A DNA stretch of 64,000 bases. Source: Burkholderia sp. IMCC1007. GTDB lineage: Bacteria > Pseudomonadota > Gammaproteobacteria > Burkholderiales > Burkholderiaceae. Every line of letters starts with the position of its first letter. Position 1 is the first letter of the stretch. The translations under genes and the position numbers were made by a program. Positions 27,701-34,436 of this stretch are shown in pieces. Below the pieces are notes generated by a model. That model was not told where the DNA came from. It searched no databases and was given only the letters and a program-made list of their open reading frames with translations. The stretch lies in contig NZ_JAPVQY010000040.1 in NCBI RefSeq assembly GCF_027257875.1, positions 1 through 64,000 of the forward strand, in the 5' to 3' direction.

Positions 27701-28403
27701 CGTCCGGCGCGAACGGCTGCGGCGGCGCGATCGTCACGCTGGCGCCAACCGCGAGCGGCGCGAGCCAGCATTCGTGCGCGGCATCGAAATTGACCGACGC
27801 GAAATGCAGCAGGCAGTCGCCGCGCTCGATCGGCAGCGCGGCCGCGAGCGCGTCGCAATGCGCGGCGAGCGGCCCGTGCTCGACGACGACCGCCTTCGGC
27901 GTGCCGGTCGAACCCGACGTATAGATCATGTAGGCAGCCGACCGGGGATGCACCCGTGCGTCGTCGTGATCGTCGAAGGCCGCGGCATCCGCGCCGTCGG
28001 CCGCCGCGGCGGTCGCATCGAACGCGTGCACGAACCGCGTGCCGAGCGCCGCGCGGCCCGCCGCATCGACGATCCCGTGCCGCAATTGCGCATCCTGCAC
28101 GATCCAGTCGAGGCGCGCGGCCGGATGGCGCGGATCGAGCGGCACGAACACGCCGCCGGCCTTCAGCACGGCCAGCAACGCGACGAACAGCTCGCACGAG
28201 CGTTCGACGCACACGCCGACCCGCACTTCCGCGCCGACGCCGGCCGCGCGCAACTGCCGCGCAAGCTGCGACGCACGCGCATCGAGCGCGCCGCGCGACA
28301 TGCGCAGATCGTTCAGGAAAGGTGCGGCGAGCGCGGGTGCGTCGGGCGCAATGCGCGCCAGTTCGCGGATTCGGTGATGCAGCGCAGTCGGGAAACTCGT
28401 CAT
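18750..28403 (-). CDS. orbI: Ornibactin nonribosomal peptide synthetase OrbI (A-T-C-A-T-E-C-A-T)
   Basis: Encodes 3217 residues from ATG 28403 (MTSFPTALHHRIREL); the upstream in-frame start at 28439 is less likely because the -10 element of the orbI promoter is close by. Order: A1 (YTSGSTGTPK near 159), T (GADS near 551), C (HHAITDG near 755), A2 (near 1222), T (FELGGDSI near 1614), epimerase-type (HHAIVDGVSW near 1806), C (HHLLLDGW near 2282), A3 (near 2762), T (LGGHSLL near 3147). Hand-read pockets: A1 D-A-E-A-A-G-G-I-S-K (Orn-like), A2 D-L-T-K-V-G-H-V-G-K (Asp), A3 D-V-W-H-V-S-L-I-D-K (Ser). This matches acyl-OHOrn, D-OHAsp, Ser of ornibactin. There is no N-terminal C domain, as expected for a loading module. 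Confidence 0.95.
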   Translation of the reverse strand: MTSFPTALHHRIRELARIAPDAPALAAPFLNDLRMSRGALDARASQLARQLRAAGVGAEVRVGVCVERSCELFVALLAVLKAGGVFVPLDPRHPAARLDWIVQDAQLRHGIVDAAGRAALGTRFVHAFDATAAAADGADAAAFDDHDDARVHPRSAAYMIYTSGSTGTPKAVVVEHGPLAAHCDALAAALPIERGDCLLHFASVNFDAAHECWLAPLAVGASVTIAPPQPFAPDAAHALMVRESVNVAAFPPAYLREFAAVAARDGVPPALRVLAFGGEALPQQAFECVRRTFPSVRLINGYGPTEAVISPMLWPVEPGETPALAADDAFASLPIGRVIGPRVARIDGDEAGDGGELLLGGVCLARGYHGRPALTAERFIPDADGEPGARVYRTGDLARLRDDGAFDYLGRLDDQVQVRGVRVEPAEIAACLRTHPAVADAAVIAETGNGPTRLIACVALRAAADDAVLKAHVAAQLPAAWQPHRFVRCDALPYTLNGKIDRAALRERMAAARDTAQRAGDAPRTATEQRIADVWQTLLGLDVVPSRDDRFFALGADSLAAMQLQAAIRAALRVNLRLDTLFADPSLADLAAHVDRAERETGEPLAAIPARRVAALAAPYVDRAASLAQQRFWVLAQTRDASAAYHIAAHWTIDGVLDRDALQRALDHVIERHETWRTTLVDNDDGIVMQRIHAHLPVAIATLDLRAQPPAARDAQAARVAERDAGAPFDLSAGPLLRATLLVLADERHRLLLTAHHAITDGWSSRCAFDELSAAYRAYAEGREPSLPRLPIQYADYADWQRDMLAGGEGERQLDYWRGALRDVPGPLALPVDRQPGATRTLQGARVSVRVPDAVAADVRRLARDARATVFTVLLAALDAWLSRVTGETDVVVAVPVAHRQRPETRALLGLFLNTVALRVRVAPTQPFRALVDAARAAALDAVAHQDVPFERVVDAVKPPVKRGDEWLRVKFAQQFDARHDSVLPGATAVATPGPDLAARFDFALDFTDDAHGIELVAAYATDCIDGDTARAWLDSYAALVAAAAHEPHRATAALPCDASPVSRQPRDGRALRIEHADIVAAFARQAAAYPHRVALADASASLTFAELDDASNRIAHALQLRGATAEVPVIVCIERSARFVVGLLGAMKAGALAVLLDPAQPAARVAAAAADCGARWALVADAAAWPPGTDAQPLDVDTLAQDATLAHAAGVRVAPHPEQGAYLIYTSGSTGAPKGVVVSHGALADYVQGMLDELAFAPDASFAMVSTVAADLGHTTLFGALCAGRTLHLLPAACAFDPDLFADEMRRRDVGVLKIVPSHLQALLDARVPADVLPRHALVTGGETLTWALVARVAALAPACRVINHYGPTEATVGAIACDTASIAADARDPASGVPLGAPLPNARALVLDAFGACVPAGATGELYLGGPGVARGYLKRPAQTAERFVPDPFTPGARLYRTGDRVRLRADGRIAFLGRIDDQVKIRGYRVEPGEVSAAVRAAGPIAQAETLAIEHDGRLRLATFVVMRDGAPFDEAAVRAALGATLPDYMVPAQFVALARLPVTANGKIDRAALRELAAVPATVASGDAPQGPVENALAEVWQAVLKAPRVGRDDNFFELGGDSILVLQVIARARKRGVRFTPKQLFDGPTVAELARIAKTEEVATATPASAPPAPATPAAAAILTPAQQRFFALDVPHPGHWNQSVAFDVRGSFDADAFARAFDTLLTHHDAFRQRFARDANGDWRASDAAKPYDALPFVEVAARDEADALARFDALQCRLDLGRGPLACACAARLPDGSMQLYLAIHHAIVDGVSWRILLDDLDSAYRAACERAPVRLSQPGVRAHAWAARLARAATDPASPFSAETAYWAAMAQGDDLVPDHPDAPATNADAAVVVQTIDAALTRVALTDAHAAYRTQTIELLGAALALALTEGSGAASCRVELEGHGREALFDDADASRTIGWLTSHYPVTLPVRASARDTLCAVKDTLRAVPHKGLGFGVLAHYGDAATRAPLAAVPRPRVTFNYLGQFDAPRDVMLVPRFGGIGIERDREGPLGNTLAIHAYLDTDRDGARTLKVHWVYGAPQFERATIDAFAERFANALRALADACASRVAHRGGGATPGDFPLAQAAGLTQAAIERAPLDWRTIDDVYPLSPMQQGILFHALFAPGHASYVNQLVATATALDPDRLAAAFAASIARHDILRTSVMPDEAAPLQCVHRHAQMPVEQLDWRTRGAAFDADFDAWLAADRARGFDWREPPLMRLTLIRAADDAWRVVWTRHHLLLDGWSTARLLADVLRDYRDPDAVSPFASRPALRYRDFIAWLGTRDRDADERFWTERLARLDAPTLIAERAADRADAEMLTWRATIDADALARVAHTARALKLTVNTLVQGAWALALQRMTHQPAIAFGATVAGRPDALADVDTVLGLFINTLPVITAPAPQQRAADWLQALQRDNAAAAEHAHTPLADIQRWARGAGGALFDTLVVFENYPVDDTARDADPRALALRDVRSIEATDFALTLVIESGTELTIDYGYDSARVDARQVETWHRAFACALDALARTPDALLGTLSIADDAARDALARVQHTAQTWPAAQRQPLHLQFTEVARATPDAIALEYADSHGRVQRATYRELDLSTSRVAAALRRRGVRPDTPVALCVERSFDMVTALVGVLKAGAAYLPIDPDYPAERIAYLLQDARPAVAITQAHLRERVEAALGEGATTQLLTVAELLADEPGELPDDVATDIDAAQLAYLIYTSGSTGKPKGAGNTHGALANRIAWMQHAYRLTRDDVVLHKTPFGFDVSVWEFVWPLAIGAKLAIAAPGDHRDPARLAAAIHAHGVTVLHFVPSMLAAFAAYLDDFAAAAPCDSVRLIVASGEALAPELVAKVARLLPNATLVNLYGPTEAAIDVSHWTCGPDDANAIAVPIGHPIANLQLHVLDAAWQPVPAGATGELYLAGAGLARGYLGRPALTAERFVPDPFVPGARMYRTGDLARRRADGALDYLGRVDTQVKLRGQRIEPGEIEALLRAAPGVHDAVVIVRDEQLIAYVARGDAGALDRAALLDALRAQLPAYMVPSQLIELDALPVTPNGKCDRHALPAPVRETTAAVELATDTERALAAIWQRVLHVDAIGRDDDFFLLGGHSLLATQAHAQANLHWGLALPLRTLFDARTLARCADAIDAACAARGETDAASAIDALLGELETQ

Positions 28404-28473
28404 GTGCGTGAAGTCCTTCGGTCCGGCCGCTTCGGCCAAGTCTCGGGGCCGCTTTGGGCGGCTTCACTGGTGT

Positions 28474-28498
28474 GACGAACGACGCGGCCGATTTTTTA
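28474..28498 (-). promoter_or_regulatory. OrbS-type promoter of the orbI operon
   Basis: On the minus strand TAAA (28498-28495), 17 bases, CGTC (28477-28474). This is the element pair reported for the OrbS/PvdS class of iron-starvation sigma factors, about 70 bases before the orbI ATG. It shares TAAAAAATCG with the orbH promoter. Confidence 0.75.
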
Positions 28499-28547
28499 CC
28501 GTTTTGCGTGCAGATCGCGCACGGGCTCGCTTTCCTGGAGGAATCGC

Positions 28548-28572
28548 TAAATATTTGCGCGGCCCGTTCGTC
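28548..28572 (+). promoter_or_regulatory. OrbS-type promoter of orbE
   Basis: TAAA (28548-28551), 17 bases, CGTC (28569-28572) on the plus strand, about 105 bases before the orbE ATG. Same spacing as the orbI and orbH promoters. The orbI and orbE promoters are back to back in a 274-base intergenic region that holds nothing else obvious. Confidence 0.7.
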
Positions 28573-28677
28573 TATCAGGGAGGAAGGCGGCAACCGGGCC
28601 CGTGCTCGCGCGCTGCTTCCACATCAGTTGTTCCGTTTCCGCATGTTTCGCCTGCCCTCTTGATACCGACGTTGCCG

Positions 28678-30423
28678 ATGACAGCCGCCCACGAGCCTTC
28701 TTCCCCGCCGTCCCTCGACGCCTCTCCCGGCCGCCCCGCCGCGCGCCTGATCCTCGCGCTGCTGCGCGAAAGCCGCGCGTCGCTCGCGCTCGCGCTCGTC
28801 GCCTGCGTGCTCAACGGCGTCGCGAGCGTGCTGCTCGTCGCGACGCTGAACCGCGCGCTCGCGCAGCCCGGCGCGGCCGATGCGTCGCTCGCGTGGCGCT
28901 TCGCGCTATGCGCGGTGATCGCGCTCGTCACGCGCATCGTGTCGGGCACGCTGTTCGCACGGCTGTCGCAGGACACGATGGCGCGGCTGCGCGTGCACCT
29001 CGCGCGGCGCGTCGGCGCGGCCGAGCTGCGCGACATCGAGCGGATCGGCGCCGCCCCCGTGCAGTCGGTGCTGACCGACGACGCGACCAACGTGTCGATG
29101 CTGTTCTTCGCGCTGCCGAACCTGGTGATGCACGGCTCGATCGTGTTCGGCTGCCTCGGCTACCTCGCATGGCTGTCGTGGCCCGTGTGCGTGCTGGCGC
29201 TCACCGCGATCGTCGCGGGTTCGCTCGGCTATCACACCGGCGACCGTCGCGCGATCGCGTCGCTCGAGGCGGCCGGCCACGCGCAGGACCGCCTGTTCGG
29301 CTATCTCGGCTCGCTGTTCTCCGGCGCGAAGGAGCTGAAGCTGCACGACGCGCGTGCGCGCCAGTTCGTCGACGGCCAGTTGGGCGCCGCGATCGGCGAG
29401 GTACGCGATCACCGCCGCCGTGCGTTCAGCGCGTATGCGGTCGGCGTCGGCTGGATCATCTTCCTGTTCTACGTGTTCCTCGGTGCAGCCGCGTTCTGGC
29501 CGCAGCTCGGCGTGCATGCCGATGCCGGCACCGCGGCCGGCTACGTCGTCGTGTTCCTGTTCATGCTGGTGCCGCTCGACGGACTGCTGAACAATCTGCC
29601 GACCGTCAACGCGGCACGCGTGTCGCTCGGGCGAATCGAAGGCGTGATGGCGGAATTCGGCGCGCTGCGCACGGTGCCGCCCGCCAGCGAAGCGCCCGAC
29701 GTGCCGCCGGCCGGCGCGGTCACGCTGCGCGGCGTCACGCATGCGTATTTCCATGAACGCGACGAGCGGATGTTCCGGATCGGGCCGATCGACCTGACGA
29801 TCCAGCCGGGCGAGCTCGTGTTCATCGTCGGCGGCAACGGCAGCGGCAAGACGACGCTCGCGAAGGTGCTGACGGGGCTTTACGAGCCCGAGGAAGGCGC
29901 GATCGAGGTCGACGGCCGCACGATCGGCTGGCGCGAGCGCGCCGCGTACCGGCAGCGCTTCAGCGCGGTGTTCAACGATTTCCACCTGTTCGATGCGCTG
30001 CTCGGCATCGTCGATCCGGACGATCCGGCGCGCGCGCAGGCCGATGCGCGCGCGAACGCGCTCGTCGCGAAGCTCGCGCTCGACCACAAGGTGAAGGTCG
30101 TCGACGGCGCGTTCTCGAACCGGGCGCTGTCGACCGGGCAGCGCAAGCGGCTCGCGCTCGTGGTCGCGTACCTGGAGGACCGGCCGTTCTACCTGTTCGA
30201 CGAATGGGCGGCCGACCAGGATCCGTCGTTCAAGGCCGTGTTCTACGAGCAACTGCTGCCCGAGCTGCGCGCGCGCGGCAAGGCCGTGATCGTGATCACG
30301 CACGACGACCGCTATTTCGGTCTCGCCGACCGGTTGCTGAAGCTCGACAACGGGCAGATCGTCAGCGATACGACGCCTGCGCGCTCGCGTGAGCAGAATG
30401 GTGTCGATGCGTTGAGCGCGTAA
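28678..30423 (+). CDS. orbE: Cyclic-peptide-type ABC exporter for ornibactin (PvdE-like)
   Basis: Encodes 581 residues from ATG 28678. One polypeptide carries a six-helix exporter domain (residues about 20-320) and a nucleotide-binding domain with Walker A GGNGSGKTT, the signature-like region LSTGQRKRLALV and Walker B YLFDEWAADQDP. This architecture and the degenerate STGQ signature are typical of the SyrD/PvdE group, which moves siderophores or their precursors from cytoplasm to periplasm. It is transcribed away from orbI and convergent with orbB. The in-frame extension upstream to 28402 would cross both promoters and is rejected. Confidence 0.92.
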   Translation: MTAAHEPSSPPSLDASPGRPAARLILALLRESRASLALALVACVLNGVASVLLVATLNRALAQPGAADASLAWRFALCAVIALVTRIVSGTLFARLSQDTMARLRVHLARRVGAAELRDIERIGAAPVQSVLTDDATNVSMLFFALPNLVMHGSIVFGCLGYLAWLSWPVCVLALTAIVAGSLGYHTGDRRAIASLEAAGHAQDRLFGYLGSLFSGAKELKLHDARARQFVDGQLGAAIGEVRDHRRRAFSAYAVGVGWIIFLFYVFLGAAAFWPQLGVHADAGTAAGYVVVFLFMLVPLDGLLNNLPTVNAARVSLGRIEGVMAEFGALRTVPPASEAPDVPPAGAVTLRGVTHAYFHERDERMFRIGPIDLTIQPGELVFIVGGNGSGKTTLAKVLTGLYEPEEGAIEVDGRTIGWRERAAYRQRFSAVFNDFHLFDALLGIVDPDDPARAQADARANALVAKLALDHKVKVVDGAFSNRALSTGQRKRLALVVAYLEDRPFYLFDEWAADQDPSFKAVFYEQLLPELRARGKAVIVITHDDRYFGLADRLLKLDNGQIVSDTTPARSREQNGVDALSA

Positions 30424-30443
30424 GCGTGCAGATGTGGCCGCCT

Positions 30444-30465
30444 GCGCACCGCGATTGCGGTGCGC
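30444..30465. terminator. Hairpin between convergent orbE and orbB
   Basis: Perfect 9-bp stem GCGCACCGC / GCGGTGCGC with loop GATT, 20 bases after the orbE stop and 52 bases after the orbB stop. Its place between convergent genes suggests a bidirectional terminator, although no T-run follows on either side. Confidence 0.5.
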
Positions 30466-30517
30466 GGGAGCACCTTCCCGTCAAACCGCTGCCCCGCCCG
30501 CCTGCATCGATCGCCAC

Positions 30518-31546
30518 TCAGCGCACGGCCGGCAGCTTCAGCATCGTATCGGTCATCACGTCGGCCAGCTTCAGCGCCGACATCGGCCCGCCGAACCCCC
30601 AGATGTTGCGCTCGATCAGCGCGATCCGGTGATCGCGCAACGCGGGCACGAAACGCCACACCGGCGAATCGAGTTTCGCGGACAGCGGCACGTCCATCCC
30701 CGTCGCGGTGACGAACAGCACGGCCAGGTCGCGCTGCCTGAGCAGGTCGGCGGACGTCACGTACAGCGTGCCTTCGCGAGTCGGCTTGCGCGGCCACGGT
30801 TCGAGCCCGAGCGCGCGCGCAAGGCCCGCCGACGTGCTGTTGCCCGTATAGGCCCAGTAACGGTCGGGCAACCCGAGATCCTGCAGCAGTGCGATGCGCC
30901 CGCCGTTGCGCGCCGCCGCCTTGAGCCGCGATGCGTTGCGCGCGATACCCGCGTCGAGCTGCGCTTCGACTGCCTGCGCACGCGCCTCGCGGCCGGTCAC
31001 GGCGCCGATCGTCCGGAAGATCTGCCGCATCCAGTCGAGCTGCGTGACGGGCACGCCGTCTTCCGACACGTTCGGGCTGAACTGGAACAGGATCGTCGGC
31101 GCGATCCGGTCGAGCGCGTCGAAGATCGGCGCATGCCGGAAGCCGACGCCGATGATCAGATCGGGCTTCACCGCGGCGATCGCCTCGAGCCCCGGCTCCT
31201 GCCGCGAGCCGACGTCGGTCACGTGCGCGAGCCGGTCGCTCTCGTAGCCGAGCCAGCCCGGATAGAACGCGGTGTCGGCCATGCCGACCGGCACGATGTC
31301 GAGCGCGATCACGCTTTCCGCGAACATGAAGTCGAGTGCGACCACGCGCTGCGGGCGCACCGGCATCGTCTTGCTCGCCTGCGACACGACCGGATTGCCG
31401 GCGAGCGAGTGACCGGGTTGCGCAGCCGTGCCGCGCGCATCGCCGCCCGCTGCCCCTGCGATGCTCGGTGCGACAACCGCGCCGCAGCACGCAGCGCCGA
31501 GCGCCGCCAGTGCGCCGAGCGCGTGACGGCGGCCGGCGTGCGTCAC
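30518..31546 (-). CDS. orbB: Periplasmic ferric-ornibactin-binding protein
   Basis: Encodes 342 residues from GTG 31546, which overlaps the orbF stop as GTGA. The N-terminus VTHAGRRHALGALAAL begins with an Arg pair before a hydrophobic stretch ending AGAAGG, so it is a signal peptide and possibly Tat-type. The body is the FecB/FhuD class III binding-protein fold (PQRVVALDFMFAESVIALDI, ITPUT-like blocks absent; LEAIAAVKPDLIIGVG and APTILFQFSP are present). It hands ferric ornibactin to the OrbCD importer. This is the last gene of the orbH-G-C-D-F-B operon. Confidence 0.87.
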   Translation of the reverse strand: MTHAGRRHALGALAALGAACCGAVVAPSIAGAAGGDARGTAAQPGHSLAGNPVVSQASKTMPVRPQRVVALDFMFAESVIALDIVPVGMADTAFYPGWLGYESDRLAHVTDVGSRQEPGLEAIAAVKPDLIIGVGFRHAPIFDALDRIAPTILFQFSPNVSEDGVPVTQLDWMRQIFRTIGAVTGREARAQAVEAQLDAGIARNASRLKAAARNGGRIALLQDLGLPDRYWAYTGNSTSAGLARALGLEPWPRKPTREGTLYVTSADLLRQRDLAVLFVTATGMDVPLSAKLDSPVWRFVPALRDHRIALIERNIWGFGGPMSALKLADVMTDTMLKLPAVR

Positions 31547-32346
31547 CGGATCGCGTCCTGCTCGGCCAGCGCCGCGTCGTCCATCGTCAATAGCAGGGGG
31601 CAGCTTCCACACAGTTGCGTTTCTCCAGGAATTTCATAGCGCAGGCAGCACACACGGCGCACGCGAAACGGCGCCGGCAGCAGCGACGAACGCGGTACCG
31701 CGTCGCGCACCGGCAGACGCAGCGGATTCGGCTCGCCGTGCCCGCAGGACGCGCCGAACAGCCAGTCCGCATCGCGCCCCGGATCCGCGCGGCACGGCAG
31801 CGACCGGTACGTGTCGAGCAGATAGTCGAGCAGGTTGCCCGCGTTGCTCCACAGCACGCGCGGCGTGACGCGGCCCATCGCCGCGAGCAGGTCGATCACC
31901 GCGCCGAGGTGCGCGACGAGCCCCGCATAACGCGAGGCGGGTTCGTCGCAGGGCGCGCCGAGCGCGTCCGGTGCGAAATACAGCGCGGCCGGCATCCCGT
32001 CGTCGAGCGCGACGAACGTGCGCTCGGGCGCCATGTCGAGCGGCCGGCCGAGCGTCAGCGCGGCAGCCACGCCGGCAGGCGCGGCACGACCGAAGTAGTA
32101 CTTGCTCCATTGCGACATCAGCGCGCGCGCATGTTGCGCCGGGTCGCCGCCGTAGTGACGGACCATCGCGCCGAGCACCGCGTCGCGATGCTCGGGCAGC
32201 GCGCTGACGGGCACGACGATGCGTGCCGGCGGCGCATGGGCGTCAGCGGGCATCCCGAGCCACACGACGTCGAGATGTTCGGCAAACGCCGCAGGCGCGA
32301 ACGACGAGAACCGCGTGGCGCGCGCGCCGTCGAGCGCCGGCGTCAT
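31543..32346 (-). CDS. orbF: FhuF-like ferric-siderophore iron reductase
   Basis: Encodes 267 residues from ATG 32346 (ATGA overlap with the orbD stop). The C-terminus carries the four-cysteine [2Fe-2S] motif of FhuF-type reductases: C233-C234, then C246-x-x-C249 (CCLRYE, LCGSCPLL). The N-terminal 200 residues fit the IucA/FhuF-like domain. It is expected to reduce ferric ornibactin in the cytoplasm and so release iron. Its start and stop both overlap neighbouring genes by 4 bases, which indicates strict operon coupling. Confidence 0.88.
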   Translation of the reverse strand: MTPALDGARATRFSSFAPAAFAEHLDVVWLGMPADAHAPPARIVVPVSALPEHRDAVLGAMVRHYGGDPAQHARALMSQWSKYYFGRAAPAGVAAALTLGRPLDMAPERTFVALDDGMPAALYFAPDALGAPCDEPASRYAGLVAHLGAVIDLLAAMGRVTPRVLWSNAGNLLDYLLDTYRSLPCRADPGRDADWLFGASCGHGEPNPLRLPVRDAVPRSSLLPAPFRVRRVCCLRYEIPGETQLCGSCPLLLTMDDAALAEQDAIR

Positions 32347-34436
32347 CGTCCCGCGCGCCGCGCGCGGCGCCCCTCGATAATCAACAGTCCGAGCAGATAG
32401 GGGGCACCGATCAGCGCGGTCAGCACGCCGGCCGGCACTTCGCGCGGCGCGACCGCCATGCGGGCCGCCAGATCGGCGCAGCCGAGAATCAGCGCGCCGC
32501 ATGCCGCCGCGAGCCACAGGCGCGTGCGGTGCCGGCGAGCGCCGAGCATCGTCGCGACGTGCGGCGCCATCAGCCCGATGAAGCCGACCGGGCCGACCGC
32601 CGCGACGGCCGCACACGCGGCGAGCGTGGCGATCGTCAGCGCGAGCGGCCGCAGCGCGGCGACCGGCAGGCCGAGCGCGGCCGCATGGTCGTCGCCGAGC
32701 GCGAGCATGTCGAGCGGCCGCGCGAGCCACGCGAACACGGGCACCGCCAGCACGCACCACGGCAGCAGCATCGACACTTCGCCCCAGCTGCGGCCGTAAG
32801 TGCCGCCGACGAGCCAGACGACGAAGCGCGCGGGCTGCACGCTTTGCTGCGCGATCAGCCACTGCGCGAGCGTGGTCCACAGCGCGCCGATCACGATGCC
32901 GGTCAGCGCGACGGCCAGCGGCGCATAACGATGCCGGTGATTCAGCGCGAGCGTGATCGCGAGCGACAAGCCGCCGCCGATCAGCGCGGCCGCGGCCAGC
33001 GTCACGTGCCCCATCAGCGGCCACGTCGACAACGCGAACAGCGTGACGAGCCCCGCGCCCTGCGTGACGCCGAGCACTTCGGGGCCGGCGAGCGGGTTGC
33101 GCACGACGCTCTGCATCGCGACGCCGCTCACGGCGAGCAGCGCACCGGCGAGCAGCGCGCACAGCAACCGCGGCATGCGCAGGTCGATCATCATCCGCGC
33201 GACGGCATCGTGGCCCGACAGCGCGGCGGACCAGCGTGCGGGCGACAGCCAGTCGGGGCCGGCCGACACGCCGACGAACACCGCGACCACGGCGAGCGCG
33301 ACGAACAGCCCGGTGCGCAACGGCCAGCCGAGCCGTTCGAGCCAGCCGACCACGCGCGTCGAGCCGTTGCCCGCCGCGCGTTCGCCGTCCGCGTGCAGCA
33401 CGCCCGACCACGCGGCGCCGCGCCGGATCATCGCGAGCATCAGCGGCGTGCCGACGAGCGCGATCGCGACACCGGTCGACAGCGTCGCATCGAGGCCCGA
33501 CGCGAGTACCGCGCTGTCGGTGACGAGCACGAGCGCGCCGCCCGCGAGCGCGGACAGCGGCACCAGCACGCCGAGCCGCGCCGCGCGTGCGCCGCGCACC
33601 TGGCGCAGCAGGTTCGGCGCGACGAGGCCGACGTACGACAGCGGGCCCGCGATGCTGACGGCCACGCTCGTGAACGCGACCGCGACGATCGTCGCGGCGA
33701 GCCGCGTCGCGTCGACGCGCACGCCGGCCGCGGCCGCCGCGTCGTCGCCGAGCGCGAGCGGATTGAGCGGCCGGATCACGAACGGCAGCGCGACCAGCGG
33801 CACGACGAGCCAGCACGCGGCAAGCGCGAGCCCCGCCGCGCCCGGTTGATAGAGGCTGCCGTTGGTCCACAGCGCGGCGCCCGCGATGTTCTGCTCGAAG
33901 AATGCGAGCACGAGCGTCGACAGCGCGGCGAACAGCAGCATGCAGACGCTGCCGGCGAGCACGAGCCGCAGCGGCGTTGCGCGCCAGCCGCCGGCCGCGA
34001 CGATCGCGCACGCGGCGGCGATCAGCCCGCAGACGAACAGCAGCGGCACCGAAGCAACGCCCGCGAGCGCCGGGACCAGCATCGCCGCCAGCAGCCCGAG
34101 CTGTGCGCCGCCCGTCACGCCGAGCAGATCGGGCGACGCGAGCGGATTGCGCGTGAGCGACTGGAACAGCGCGCCGGCGATGCCGAGGCAGCCGCCCGCG
34201 ACGAGCGCGGCCGCGACGCGCGGCAAATCGAGGTCGAACAGGAACACATGGGCGAGCGCGGCGGCGTCGCTGCCCGGCGCCGCGTGCCACCACACGCGCA
34301 GGTCGGGGGCCACGCGCAGCACCGTCAGCGCCGCGATCAGCGCGACGAGGCCGAGCGCGAGCGCGCCGGCTCGACGACCGGAGGCGGCACCCTGCCCGCT
34401 CGCCGCGAGGCGCTTGCGCATCGCGAACGTCGTCAT
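32343..34436 (-). CDS. orbD: Fused FecCD-type ABC permease for ferric ornibactin (FhuB-like)
   Basis: Encodes 697 residues from ATG 34436, which overlaps the orbC stop as ATGA. Two FecCD permease halves are fused in one chain, as in FhuB. Each has the pattern of a start region, LGVTGGAQLGLLAAM / LGVTQGAGLVTLFAL, and later blocks LALGDDAAAAAGV / LALGDDHAAALGL and GPLSYVGLVAPNLLRQ / GPVGFIGLMAPHVATM. About twenty membrane segments are expected. A longer upstream frame to 35168 lies antisense-like within orbC and is rejected. Works with OrbC and OrbB in the inner membrane. Confidence 0.92.
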   Translation of the reverse strand: MTTFAMRKRLAASGQGAASGRRAGALALGLVALIAALTVLRVAPDLRVWWHAAPGSDAAALAHVFLFDLDLPRVAAALVAGGCLGIAGALFQSLTRNPLASPDLLGVTGGAQLGLLAAMLVPALAGVASVPLLFVCGLIAAACAIVAAGGWRATPLRLVLAGSVCMLLFAALSTLVLAFFEQNIAGAALWTNGSLYQPGAAGLALAACWLVVPLVALPFVIRPLNPLALGDDAAAAAGVRVDATRLAATIVAVAFTSVAVSIAGPLSYVGLVAPNLLRQVRGARAARLGVLVPLSALAGGALVLVTDSAVLASGLDATLSTGVAIALVGTPLMLAMIRRGAAWSGVLHADGERAAGNGSTRVVGWLERLGWPLRTGLFVALAVVAVFVGVSAGPDWLSPARWSAALSGHDAVARMMIDLRMPRLLCALLAGALLAVSGVAMQSVVRNPLAGPEVLGVTQGAGLVTLFALSTWPLMGHVTLAAAALIGGGLSLAITLALNHRHRYAPLAVALTGIVIGALWTTLAQWLIAQQSVQPARFVVWLVGGTYGRSWGEVSMLLPWCVLAVPVFAWLARPLDMLALGDDHAAALGLPVAALRPLALTIATLAACAAVAAVGPVGFIGLMAPHVATMLGARRHRTRLWLAAACGALILGCADLAARMAVAPREVPAGVLTALIGAPYLLGLLIIEGRRARRAGR

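Noticed and set aside
13593..28475. A 4960-codon open frame on the plus strand across orbJ and orbI
   Set aside because: It is exactly antisense to two NRPS genes with clear domains. The translation is Arg/His/Ala-rich with no domains. Such frames arise from GC-biased third positions.
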